Assembly (NCBI GenBank): GCA_025356915.1
Contig: JANXQG010000287.1
Location: forward strand, 1-7,519
Length of the DNA: 7,519 bases
Reading direction: 5' to 3'
Source of the DNA: Planctomycetota bacterium
Lineage (GTDB): Bacteria > Planctomycetota > Planctomycetia > Pirellulales > Thermoguttaceae
Shown here piece after piece: positions 1 through 4,371 of this stretch. Below the pieces are notes generated by a model that had not been told where the DNA came from, searched no databases, and saw only the letters and a program-made list of their open reading frames with translations. Position numbers and translations under genes: made by a program. Numbering within the stretch: position 1 is the first letter of the stretch; each line of letters opens with the position of its first letter.

Positions 1-314
1 CAGGGCCATTCAAGGATCGCGTGGCATCGCGTGCAGCAACGATCCCACTCATCAGGATTCCAAGTCGGGCTCGGGTCGACATCGTTGAGGTTGTCTGCAC
101 ACATCTGTTCCTTTCCGGTACACCCAGGAGTGGCGCAAGTCTCTGCGGTCTCGGAACCCCTGTCGACCGTAAGCCGCTCCACCTCTGCCTCTGATACCCG
201 AAGGGCCACTTCGAGGCGATACACAGACTTCCACGGGCCGCAAAAACAGGGATGCGCCGGAAATTGAACGTCCCATCCGCACTCCTCACACTTGTGTCCC
301 TCAGGATATCGCAT
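1..314 (-). CDS. Cysteine-rich zinc-ribbon-like small protein, C-terminus cut by window edge
   Basis: The frame opens with ATG at 314-312 and stays open to the left edge, giving 104 visible residues (MRYPEGHKCEECGWDV at the start) with no stop in the window. Cysteines cluster in pairs: C9 and C12 (CEEC), C23 and C25 (CFC), C60, C65, C72, then C93, C94 and C97 followed by H98. Spaced CxxC and CxC pairs are typical of zinc-binding ribbons, so structural zinc is a reasonable inference, but I recognise no family. The start overlaps the stop of the upstream gene as TGATG, and a GGGG run lies just upstream, so translation is probably coupled. It is the last visible gene of the leftward operon. Because the stop lies outside the window, a simple ORF search would miss it. 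I am fairly sure it is coding and unsure of function. Confidence 0.72.
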   Translation of the reverse strand, partial: MRYPEGHKCEECGWDVQFPAHPCFCGPWKSVYRLEVALRVSEAEVERLTVDRGSETAETCATPGCTGKEQMCADNLNDVDPSPTWNPDEWDRCCTRCHAILEWP

Positions 315-622
315 CAAGCCCCTATTTTACGAAATTCGCGCACGATGTCCATGAAATCATCCAGCTCGGCTACGCGGTCTTCATCCCCTTCCAGGTACGC
401 GTCGATCGCACGAAGCGCCCTGTGTCCGAGGCGGGTCAGGTGCTCGGTAGTACAGGTGTCGTCATGCTGGTAGCCGCCGTAACCAGTGTAGAACTGCGCG
501 GCGCAGGCACCGCAGCTGAGGTCCAAGCCGAAATTGCGGCCAGCAATGATCAACTCCGCGTGTGTGAGCCCGCACGGCTGGTCGGCCCCAGTCTTACTAA
601 GAAGCGGTTTCATGTTGTCCAT
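314..622 (-). CDS. Small hypothetical protein with a CxxC motif and acidic helical C-terminus
   Basis: This gene encodes 102 residues beginning MDNMKPLLSK. It has C17, H21, a CGAC pair at C37 and C40, H53 and C57, which could form one metal site. Residues 58-100 look like an acidic amphipathic helix (ALRAIDAYLEGDEDRVAELDD). No Shine-Dalgarno sequence precedes the ATG at 622, and the frame is closed by a TAA about eight codons upstream. An upstream start is therefore ruled out, and initiation is either leaderless or at the second ATG, codon 4. A possible promoter lies immediately upstream. The stop overlaps the next start by one base (TGATG). I recognise no family. Its Cys-containing neighbours on both sides suggest a set of small metal-binding proteins, but that is inference. 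Confidence 0.7.
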   Translation of the reverse strand: MDNMKPLLSKTGADQPCGLTHAELIIAGRNFGLDLSCGACAAQFYTGYGGYQHDDTCTTEHLTRLGHRALRAIDAYLEGDEDRVAELDDFMDIVREFRKIGA

Positions 623-626
623 GCCG

Positions 627-657
627 ATACTTTGTGTAGAGCCACGTTAGCTGTCAA
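627..657 (-). promoter_or_regulatory. Weak possible promoter for the 314-622 gene
   Basis: On the minus strand a perfect TTGACA (657-652) is followed after 19 bases by AAGTAT (632-627), five bases before the ATG of the downstream gene. The spacer is long and the -10 box is poor (3 of 6). If used, it would produce an almost leaderless transcript, which would fit the missing Shine-Dalgarno sequence. The gene could equally be read only from the operon promoter upstream. Confidence 0.22.
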
Positions 658-675
658 TGTTTGACTGGATCCATT

Positions 676-942
676 CTACCGATTCTTCTTCGGGATCGGC
701 CCATTACCCGGGATCCACTGGCGAAGATCTTCGACGCTGTACCAGCCACAGTTGTTGTGCTGCTGGTTACACGGGCGCAGCCAGAAGCGCAGCACCTTCT
801 TACCCTCCGTGTTCGTCTGGTAATTGGGACGGAGGTCGAAGTAAGCGAGGCCAGCCTCCCTAAGTTCCTCGTAGATGCCGGTGGCCTTTCCGGCCTGAGC
901 GACATCGTGGGACTCCCGCTCCTCCGTGACCGTTGGCTGCGG
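676..942 (-). CDS. Small Cys/His-containing protein with unresolved or disrupted 5' end
   Basis: The frame 942 to 676 is open for 88 codons and ends in TAG. It has a convincing protein composition, including GIYEELREAGLAYFDLRPNY and a C-x3-H-x2-C cluster followed by GWYSVEDLRQW. It contains no ATG or TTG, and its only GTG is deep inside, near 800. Upstream, the same frame runs through a TGA (945-943) to ATG at 969-967, reading MYSPPKPP-stop-PQPTVTEERE, which looks like one proline-rich N-terminus broken by a nonsense codon. A second possibility is the ATG at 905-903, in another frame but with a good GGGAG ribosome site 7 bases upstream; reaching this frame from it would need a -1 shift near CCGGAAAGG. 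So the choices are a nonsense mutation, an indel or sequencing error, or recoding. The gene lies between 1008-1256 and 314-622 in the leftward operon. Confidence 0.55.
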   Translation of the reverse strand, partial: PQPTVTEERESHDVAQAGKATGIYEELREAGLAYFDLRPNYQTNTEGKKVLRFWLRPCNQQHNNCGWYSVEDLRQWIPGNGPIPKKNR

Positions 943-951
943 TCACGGAGG
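921..951. repeat. Perfect 12-bp inverted repeat (hairpin) at the 5' end of the disrupted gene
   Basis: CCTCCGTGACCG (921-932) and CGGTCACGGAGG (940-951) are exact reverse complements separated by seven bases. In the leftward transcript this is a strong hairpin lying between the 1008-1256 gene and the downstream frame. The in-frame TGA of that frame sits inside the 5' arm. No T-run follows on the minus strand, so it is not a classical terminator; only TTT follows on the plus strand. Possible roles are an intercistronic RNA stability element, a regulatory hairpin, or a recoding stimulator. Confidence 0.7.
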
Positions 952-1007
952 TTTGGGCGGCGAGTACATGTCCACCGGGGACCACAGGATTCACCCTGCT
1001 TCGGGTA

Positions 1008-1256
1008 TCACGTGCGCACCACATCCGGAGCCGGACGGATGTGGTGGTGGGACATGAACACACAGGACCATGGATAATCCGCATGCGGGAACCCACTCGC
1101 AGTTTTTACCTCTACGATCCACATATCCACGATGCCCCCTTCGGCACCACGGCCCCTGATGACGCCGGTGCCCATGATGGTGCCGTCGATGTTGAACAGC
1201 ACCTCTTGCCCCTCGTAGTACACGAGTTTTTCGTTACCAACTACGTCAATGCTCAT
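1008..1256 (-). CDS. Small hypothetical protein, likely beta-rich, first gene of the leftward operon
   Basis: I place the start at ATG 1256-1254 (MSIDVVGNEK), giving 82 residues, because AAGGAG lies at an ideal distance upstream. The frame is open further, to ATG 1337 (MRTGHKPEF), which lies only six bases past the -10 box and could only be used as a leaderless start. The protein alternates short hydrophobic strands with glycine turns (VLFNIDGTIMGTGVIRGRG, then VDMWIVEV), then has an aromatic stretch and a C-terminal HHHIRPAP. This pattern suggests a small beta-barrel, SH3-like fold, but I recognise no family. It is the promoter-proximal gene of the minus-strand cluster. Confidence 0.75.
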   Translation of the reverse strand: MSIDVVGNEKLVYYEGQEVLFNIDGTIMGTGVIRGRGAEGGIVDMWIVEVKTASGFPHADYPWSCVFMSHHHIRPAPDVVRT

Positions 1257-1343
1257 CGTATTCTCCTTCGAAATCGGTGTCGTGTCGTTACCAACGAGAT
1301 TACTGATCTTGAATTCAGGCTTGTGTCCGGTTCTCATAGTTTC

Positions 1344-1372
1344 ATACTAAGGGTGCTGTTCGACGATGTCAA
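1344..1372 (-). promoter_or_regulatory. Strong sigma70-type promoter for the leftward operon
   Basis: On the minus strand TTGACA (1372-1367) is followed by a 17-base spacer and TAGTAT (1349-1344), a perfect -35 and a 5-of-6 -10 box at the best spacing. The predicted transcript start is near 1337, about 80 bases ahead of the Shine-Dalgarno-led ATG at 1256. A promoter this close to consensus in a phage suggests early transcription by host RNA polymerase. Confidence 0.7.
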
Positions 1373-1388
1373 CCGCTAAAATCGTCTC

Positions 1389-1416
1389 TTGACAGGACTG
1401 TGTGGCGACCTACCAT
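1389..1416 (+). promoter_or_regulatory. Divergent sigma70-like promoter for the rightward mini-operon
   Basis: TTGACA (1389-1394) is followed after 16 bases by TACCAT (1411-1416), a perfect -35 and a 4-of-6 -10 box. Its -35 box is only 16 bases from the -35 of the leftward promoter, so the two form a compact back-to-back pair. The -10 box is embedded in a palindrome that could bind a repressor. Confidence 0.45.
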
Positions 1417-1423
1417 GATGGTA
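1411..1423. promoter_or_regulatory. 13-bp palindrome over the -10 box, possible operator
   Basis: TACCATGATGGTA is a perfect palindrome with one central base and coincides with the -10 box of the rightward promoter. A dimeric repressor bound here would block that promoter. No matching regulator gene is recognised in the window. A GGTACC overlaps its right end. Confidence 0.35.
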
Positions 1424-1451
1424 CCAAGAGTTGGTTCGCCAATAGTGAACA

Positions 1452-1493
1452 GGAGAAAGACCACATGACAGCAGAAGAAATGGAGAAAGACCA
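1452..1493 (+). repeat. Duplicated ribosome-binding segment
   Basis: GGAGAAAGACCA occurs twice, at 1452-1463 and 1482-1493, each time followed closely by an ATG (1465 and 1493) in different frames. Each copy is a usable Shine-Dalgarno sequence. The first ATG opens MTAEEMEKDH, which soon turns into shadow reading. The second opens the coiled-coil gene. The duplication may mark a translational-coupling leader or a small sequence slip. Confidence 0.6.
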
Positions 1494-1639
1494 TGTGCGC
1501 GCTGGTGAACGCCTCGGAGGCCCTGCTGGAGGCAGCGGAACGCCAGATCGAGGGGACCACGGAACTGGCAAAGCTACGCGAGGAAGTTCAGGACCTCCGG
1601 GAAGAAGTACGCCTCCTGTCGAAGACGGCTGACACATGA
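1493..1639 (+). CDS. 48-residue coiled-coil microprotein
   Basis: ATG 1493 opens a 48-residue frame ending in TGA at 1637-1639, with GGAG seven bases upstream. From residue 9 it is almost entirely predicted helix with leucine or valine heptads (EALLEAAERQIEGTTELAKL, then REEVQDLREEVRLL), a short coiled coil likely to dimerise or bind a partner. Third codon positions are GC-rich like the clear genes. An alternative is that translation starts at ATG 1465 (MTAEEMEKDHVR) and a +1 shift joins this frame, which would lengthen the helix. The next gene overlaps as ATGA. No family recognised. Confidence 0.62.
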   Translation: MCALVNASEALLEAAERQIEGTTELAKLREEVQDLREEVRLLSKTADT

Positions 1640-1846
1640 GTGGGCCCGCCATCCGCATCACGTACGTGCGTGGTACCCTCCCTGTGCATCAACGAGTACC
1701 GCGTACACGGACCAAAACCGTGGGGAGGTGGGATGATCATCGACGAATGGTCGATCCCCTACGCGGACCTCAAAGAGGCCCTCAAGGGTCTCGTGACCAC
1801 CAAACTAGTGAAACGCCTAAGGAGCACGGATGCAACGTATCGGTAA
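1636..1846 (+). CDS. Small hypothetical protein with an apparent +1 frameshift near 1680
   Basis: ATG 1636 overlaps the upstream stop as ATGA and begins MSGPAIRITYVRGTLP, with good codon composition. From about 1684 the protein-like sequence continues in the +1 frame: CINEYRVHGPKPWGGG, then MIIDEWSIPYADLKEALKGL, to a TAA at 1844-1846. Read straight, the first frame becomes arginine-rich shadow. The second frame alone would start at GTG 1640, or at ATG 1733 behind a GGAGG. The best single explanation is one gene of about 69 residues interrupted by a one-base insertion near ACCCTCCCTGTGC, either real or from sequencing. It overlaps the start of the next gene by 17 bases. No family recognised. 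Confidence 0.5.
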
Positions 1847-2003
1847 GATGAGGAAGAACCTCGAAACCAACCTTCGACGACTCGATGGCCTGGCAGGACC
1901 AGCGGGTGACCAACCACCCAGCAAAGAGTGGGTCGAGATGTTCAACTACTGCCTCAATCTCGATCGCGTCATCGAGCAGGTCGAAAATCGTACACGACGT
2001 TGA
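1830..2003 (+). CDS. 57-residue helical hypothetical protein
   Basis: ATG 1830 is preceded by AAGGAGC with four bases of spacing and opens a 57-residue frame ending in TGA at 2001-2003. The protein begins MQRIGKMRKNLETNLRRLDG. It has a basic N-terminus, a short Gly/Pro linker (AGPAGDQPPS), then a helix (WVEMFNYCLNLDRVIEQVENR). Codon use resembles its neighbours. It overlaps the end of the preceding frame by 17 bases and ends the rightward mini-operon. Past the stop the same frame stays open for another 64 codons but has no start codon there. No family recognised. Confidence 0.62.
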   Translation: MQRIGKMRKNLETNLRRLDGLAGPAGDQPPSKEWVEMFNYCLNLDRVIEQVENRTRR

Positions 2004-2089
2004 CGATTTATCTCCTACAGAAAGTACAAGCAGTGTAAACTGTATGTAGCCCTCCCGGCATGGGAGGAATCAAACCTGTACCCCAAGGA

Positions 2090-2111
2090 GTACGGCAGTG
2101 ATCTGTCGTAC
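2090..2111 (+). repeat. Nine-pair hairpin with TGAT tetraloop
   Basis: GTACGGCAG (2090-2098) pairs with CTGTCGTAC (2103-2111) across a four-base loop. The only non-Watson-Crick position is a G-U wobble when read as plus-strand RNA. On the minus strand that position would be a C-A mismatch, so the element favours a plus-strand transcript. It is the strongest local stem in the gene-free stretch. Confidence 0.55.
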
Positions 2112-2619
2112 ATATCATCTGGCCGCCCCACGGTAGCGGATACTCCCCATGATCCAGCTGGGGGAACCGGCAGTTCACTGCCCCAGTTCTACAAATAGCC
2201 GTGCGTGGTCAACTTCGTCTGAGTGGCACCAAGTGACTCATCAGCCCTAAAGGCGTGACTGGGAACAAGATCGACAGCTCAGGCCTAGGTCCTCCCCGCC
2301 CAGCACGAGTCTTACTGGCAGCAGCCCCCGTGATTGTCGTCTATGTAGGGGACGACCATACCCACCGTCACGCGCGCTCAGTAGAGGACCTGGACACGTA
2401 GAACCACCAAGTACCCCGAGGCTCACAGATGCGGAGCTAGGAAGTACCAAGGGTTCATCAGTAGAGGTTGTGCCAGGAACACAGTGGATGATGTCAAACC
2501 ACATCAACCACCAGGTGCTCCACTGAAACAGGTACTACTTCTGGTTTACTGAGGCTGGTATACCCCGCAGCCCCTTAAAGGGTGGGGTTTGACCAGAAAT
2601 CCAGTGGTGAACTTTGATG

Positions 2620-2638
2620 GATGATTTTTCATCTTTTT
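2620..2638 (+). terminator. Weak rho-independent terminator-like hairpin
   Basis: GATGA (2620-2624) and TCATC (2629-2633) form a five-pair stem around TTTT and are followed directly by TTTTT (2634-2638). The stem is short and AT-rich, so termination would be weak. Its position at the end of the structured stretch and 38 bases ahead of the next gene suits separation of the two transcripts. Confidence 0.35.
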
Positions 2639-2644
2639 AACTGA

Positions 2645-2670
2645 GGGGACTGTAAATAGATCCCCAGAGG
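2645..2670 (+). promoter_or_regulatory. Leader hairpin touching the ribosome-binding site of the 2676 gene
   Basis: GGGGA (2645-2649) pairs with TCCCC (2661-2665), and AGAGG (2666-2670), the Shine-Dalgarno sequence, begins at the next base. A hairpin abutting the ribosome site can tune translation. The loop is 11 bases (CTGTAAATAGA). Confidence 0.35.
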
Positions 2671-2675
2671 TCACG

Positions 2676-3341
2676 ATGGCTACAAAGACTCAGTTGGAAC
2701 TGGCGAAAGAGATTCTGGTAATCGTTGCACCCAGGCTTTACAATAGTAGTAGTAGCGTCGCGTTTGGGAAAAACAGTGAGAAACAAGCGATGCTGCGCAT
2801 CGAGGTGGACAGACAGGCTTGGGAGACCTTCGCCAAGGTGGCCTGTAACCTCCCGGGCGAGGGGCTCCAAAGCCTAGACAATGGACCTGTGGATGGAATC
2901 GACGAATCCTTGTTCGAGGACGAGAAGGACATCAGCAGCATCAGCAGCTTGGGTGAGGACGAGAAGGACATCAGCAACTTGCGCAAGGACGACCCCTTTA
3001 CGGACGCACTGGACGCACTGGACGAACTGGACGAACTGGCCATGAGAAATCCAGAGCTTGCATCTGCGGTGACCAAAGCCAAAGCTGCCATGGTGGAGGA
3101 CGAAGCCTTGAGCAAGAACAAGGACGACCTCCGCAGATCAGAGCTTAGGTACTTGGCGGCCCGTGCGGAGGCGCGCAAGGAAGATGCGCAGACGCATCTC
3201 CACCTCAAGCAGAGGGAAGCGGAGCGCACCACAGTGGAACTCCAGATGGCCACGAAGGCTTGCGAAGCGGCTGATGCGAATGACGCAGCCGTGAAACTCT
3301 TACTATTACAACTCAAACAACTCAAGAAGGTTGCCTTCTGA
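2676..3341 (+). CDS. Acidic repeat-containing coiled-coil protein, function unknown
   Basis: This gene encodes 221 residues from ATG 2676, with AGAGG five bases upstream. Residues 1-65 look like a folded N-terminal region (ELAKEILVIVAPRLY, then a serine run and a helix around AWETFAKVACNL). Residues 66-123 are highly acidic and repetitive: EDEKDIS occurs at 81-87 and again at 94-100, and 110-122 read DALDALDELDELA. Residues 124-219 are continuous charged helix, likely coiled coil, ending in a lysine-rich LLLLQLKQLKKVAF. The acidic middle and coiled coil recall scaffolding or assembly proteins, and GroES follows 50 bases downstream, but I cannot assign a family. It is not overlapped by its neighbours, unlike most genes here. 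Confidence 0.8.
   Translation: MATKTQLELAKEILVIVAPRLYNSSSSVAFGKNSEKQAMLRIEVDRQAWETFAKVACNLPGEGLQSLDNGPVDGIDESLFEDEKDISSISSLGEDEKDISNLRKDDPFTDALDALDELDELAMRNPELASAVTKAKAAMVEDEALSKNKDDLRRSELRYLAARAEARKEDAQTHLHLKQREAERTTVELQMATKACEAADANDAAVKLLLLQLKQLKKVAF
2916..2976 (+). repeat. 22-bp perfect direct repeat within the acidic gene
   Basis: An identical 22-base segment starting GAGGACGAGAAGGACATC occurs at 2916-2937 and 2955-2976, a period of 39 bases (13 codons), so the reading frame is kept. Between the copies lies a doubled ATCAGCAGC. Identity at the DNA level points to a recent duplication. Confidence 0.85.
3002..3037 (+). repeat. Four tandem 9-bp repeats encoding Leu-Asp-Glu/Ala steps
   Basis: GGACGCACT occurs twice and GGACGAACT twice, head to tail, at 3002-3010, 3011-3019, 3020-3028 and 3029-3037. 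They encode the DALDALDELDEL stretch. A 9-base unit preserves frame, so copy number could vary between isolates by slippage. Confidence 0.85.
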
Positions 3342-3391
3342 ACGTCTGGCACATCATCAACATCGACACAATCAACCTGAGGGAATCCAAC

Positions 3392-3706
3392 ATGACAAAG
3401 ACCAAGACCACCGCTATCAAGTCCCCCGCCAAGTTCGCCTACATCCCCGTAGGGGCCCGTCTCATCGTTCGCCGCGTCGAGGCCCAGGATATCAGTAAGG
3501 GCGGCATCTTCATCCCTCCTACGGCTCAGGAAACCCCCTCGGAGGGCGAAGTGCTGGCCGTCGGCTGCGGTACCAAGGACGAGAAGATGACCATCAAGGT
3601 CGGTTCCTTCGTTATGTTCGGAAAATACGACGGCGTGGAACTGCCGGTCGGCGGCGAAAAGATGCTCGTGCTCAACCAGAGCGATGTACTTTGCGTGAAG
3701 GCCTGA
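3392..3706 (+). CDS. groES: GroES-type co-chaperonin (Hsp10)
   Basis: This 104-residue protein, about the usual GroES length of 95-100, aligns along its whole length with bacterial GroES. YIPVGARLIVRRVEA matches the first strands. The mobile-loop region around 32-48 carries GGIFIP, where IFI (39-41) corresponds to the IVL tripeptide that docks on GroEL. EGEVLAVG and KVGSFVMFGKYDGVEL follow, and MLVLNQSDVLCVKA matches the C-terminal strand. GroES forms a heptameric lid that closes the GroEL folding chamber in the cytoplasm. No GroEL is present in the window, so it would act with a host GroEL or one encoded elsewhere. T4 gp31 and RB49 CocO are phage counterparts used for capsid folding; this one is closer to the bacterial type. 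GAGGG lies eight bases before the ATG. It heads the run of coupled small genes. Confidence 0.93.
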   Translation: MTKTKTTAIKSPAKFAYIPVGARLIVRRVEAQDISKGGIFIPPTAQETPSEGEVLAVGCGTKDEKMTIKVGSFVMFGKYDGVELPVGGEKMLVLNQSDVLCVKA

Positions 3707-3709
3707 ATC

Positions 3710-3982
3710 ATGTCTAAGCAATTTCGCATCCCGTCCCCTAAGGGTCTTACGTCCAGTGAACGTCGAGCCCGACGTTTCCTCCTGAAATTCCACGCGCCAT
3801 TGTCACCCAGTGACATTCGAAACTCAAGGAACTTCATCGCTCCGATGGATCCTGCGAAACCGCAGGGGAAGATGTTTGTTGGTCACGGGTCAGCCCAGCA
3901 GTACATCATCGACACCGAGGCCAAGCGCGTCCGGGCCCGTGCAACCCGTAAGGCCCGTCGTGCCGCACGGGCGAGAGCCTGA
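3710..3982 (+). CDS. Small basic protein, possibly nucleic-acid binding
   Basis: This gene encodes 90 residues starting three bases after the GroES stop, with GAAGG upstream. The N-terminal half (MSKQFRIPSPKGLTSSERRA) is basic and moderately structured. The last 20 or so residues are almost all Arg, Lys and Ala (AKRVRARATRKARRAARARA), a tail expected to bind nucleic acid or acidic protein surfaces. It could bind DNA or RNA, or simply partner acidic proteins such as the one encoded at 2676. I recognise no family. Its stop overlaps the next start as TGATG, and it is probably cotranscribed with groES. Confidence 0.75.
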   Translation: MSKQFRIPSPKGLTSSERRARRFLLKFHAPLSPSDIRNSRNFIAPMDPAKPQGKMFVGHGSAQQYIIDTEAKRVRARATRKARRAARARA

Positions 3983-4371
3983 TGGACCCTGTGGATTTGC
4001 TGAAAATGCCCTCTCCGACTCCCGAGATGGTCCATGATCGTCTCTTCGACGCCATCTTTGACGCTATCCGTAGCTGGGATGTCAACGTGCCAGCCTGCTA
4101 CGCAGGCTATTGTGGTGCCAACGGCTCCCACGCCGCAATGATCTACGCAAGTATCAAGCGCGCCATGGGGGAACCGGTCAACTTCGGGGCCTCTGAGATC
4201 GTTGAGGCACAGGCACGGTATCGCGGTTGGCCTTCGACTGTGCAGCCCGTGGCGGATGCACTCCAGTTTGCCAAAAACTGGGTCGAGGCAGCGGCACAGT
4301 ACGGACGCGATGCGTCCTATTGGCGTGACCGTGCCCTAATGGCTGAGGCCAAGCTACTCGGAGCGCAGTGA
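3982..4371 (+). CDS. Helical hypothetical protein in the coupled small-gene run
   Basis: This gene encodes 129 residues from ATG 3982, which overlaps the previous stop (TGATG). The sequence reads as mostly helix: VHDRLFDAIFDAIRSW near residue 17, a small loop with two cysteines (ACYAGYCGANGSH), a helix (AAMIYASIKRAM), then long alanine-rich helices at 85-127 (ALQFAKNWVEAAAQYGRDA, WRDRALMAEAKLLG). There is no signal peptide or membrane segment. I recognise no family. Position and coupling say only that it is made together with its neighbours. Confidence 0.75.
   Translation: MDPVDLLKMPSPTPEMVHDRLFDAIFDAIRSWDVNVPACYAGYCGANGSHAAMIYASIKRAMGEPVNFGASEIVEAQARYRGWPSTVQPVADALQFAKNWVEAAAQYGRDASYWRDRALMAEAKLLGAQ

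Larger units (their letters stand above)
2004..2638 (+). ncRNA. Gene-free, hairpin-rich stretch; candidate structured noncoding RNA
   Basis: No frame on either strand here has a start codon, ribosome site and protein-like composition together, which is striking in such gene-dense DNA. Inverted repeats are frequent. CCTCCC/GGGAGG is at 2051-2067. A nine-pair hairpin with tetraloop is at 2090-2111. TGAGT/ACTCA encloses CAC/GTG at 2220-2240. An eight-pair helix, 2287-2294 with 2384-2391, encloses CGTGA/TCACG (2329-2333 with 2368-2372), which encloses GTCGTC/GACGAC (2336-2341 with 2351-2356). A nine-pair hairpin with one mismatch is at 2485-2510. TTCTGGT pairs with ACCAGAA (2539-2545 with 2592-2598) around an inner ACCCC/GGGGT helix. 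The stretch ends in a hairpin plus T-run. Helices of 5-8 pairs also arise by chance in 600 bases, so this is a hypothesis. No tRNA T-arm was seen. Large phage RNAs such as GOLLD and ROOL are of similar size. Confidence 0.33.

Noticed and set aside
921..951. Selenocysteine insertion element at the TGA within the hairpin
   Set aside because: The position falls in a proline-rich N-terminal segment with no redox motif, and the loop lacks recognisable SECIS features.
661..1077. 138-codon plus-strand frame
   Set aside because: It is the shadow of the minus-strand genes at 676-942 and 1008-1256. It has no ribosome site, and its composition is less protein-like than the opposite strand.
676..2003. 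TGA reassigned as tryptophan (alternative genetic code)
   Set aside because: Two frames continue past TGA, but many clear genes in this window end in TGA directly overlapping the next ATG, so TGA works as a stop here.
2004..2198. Frame open for 64 codons directly after the TGA of the 1830-2003 gene, with protein-like words
   Set aside because: It contains no ATG, GTG or TTG, uses AGA and ATA codons rare in the clear genes, and is followed in frame by many further stops. Stop readthrough here has no support beyond chance openness, although a decayed gene cannot be excluded.
2247..2507. 86-codon minus-strand frame in the gene-free stretch
   Set aside because: It starts with TTG, has only a weak ribosome site, and has low-complexity Gly/Leu/Ser/Arg composition and codon use unlike the clear genes.
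2004..2675. tRNA genes in the gene-free stretch
   Set aside because: No GTTCRA-type T-arm with flanking five-pair stem and matching acceptor stem was found.
2738..3793. 351-residue open frame on the minus strand, the longest complete frame in the window
   Set aside because: It lies antisense to the acidic gene, groES and the basic gene, is full of serine and leucine runs that mirror the repeats on the other strand, and has no ribosome site. The plus-strand GroES identity is decisive.
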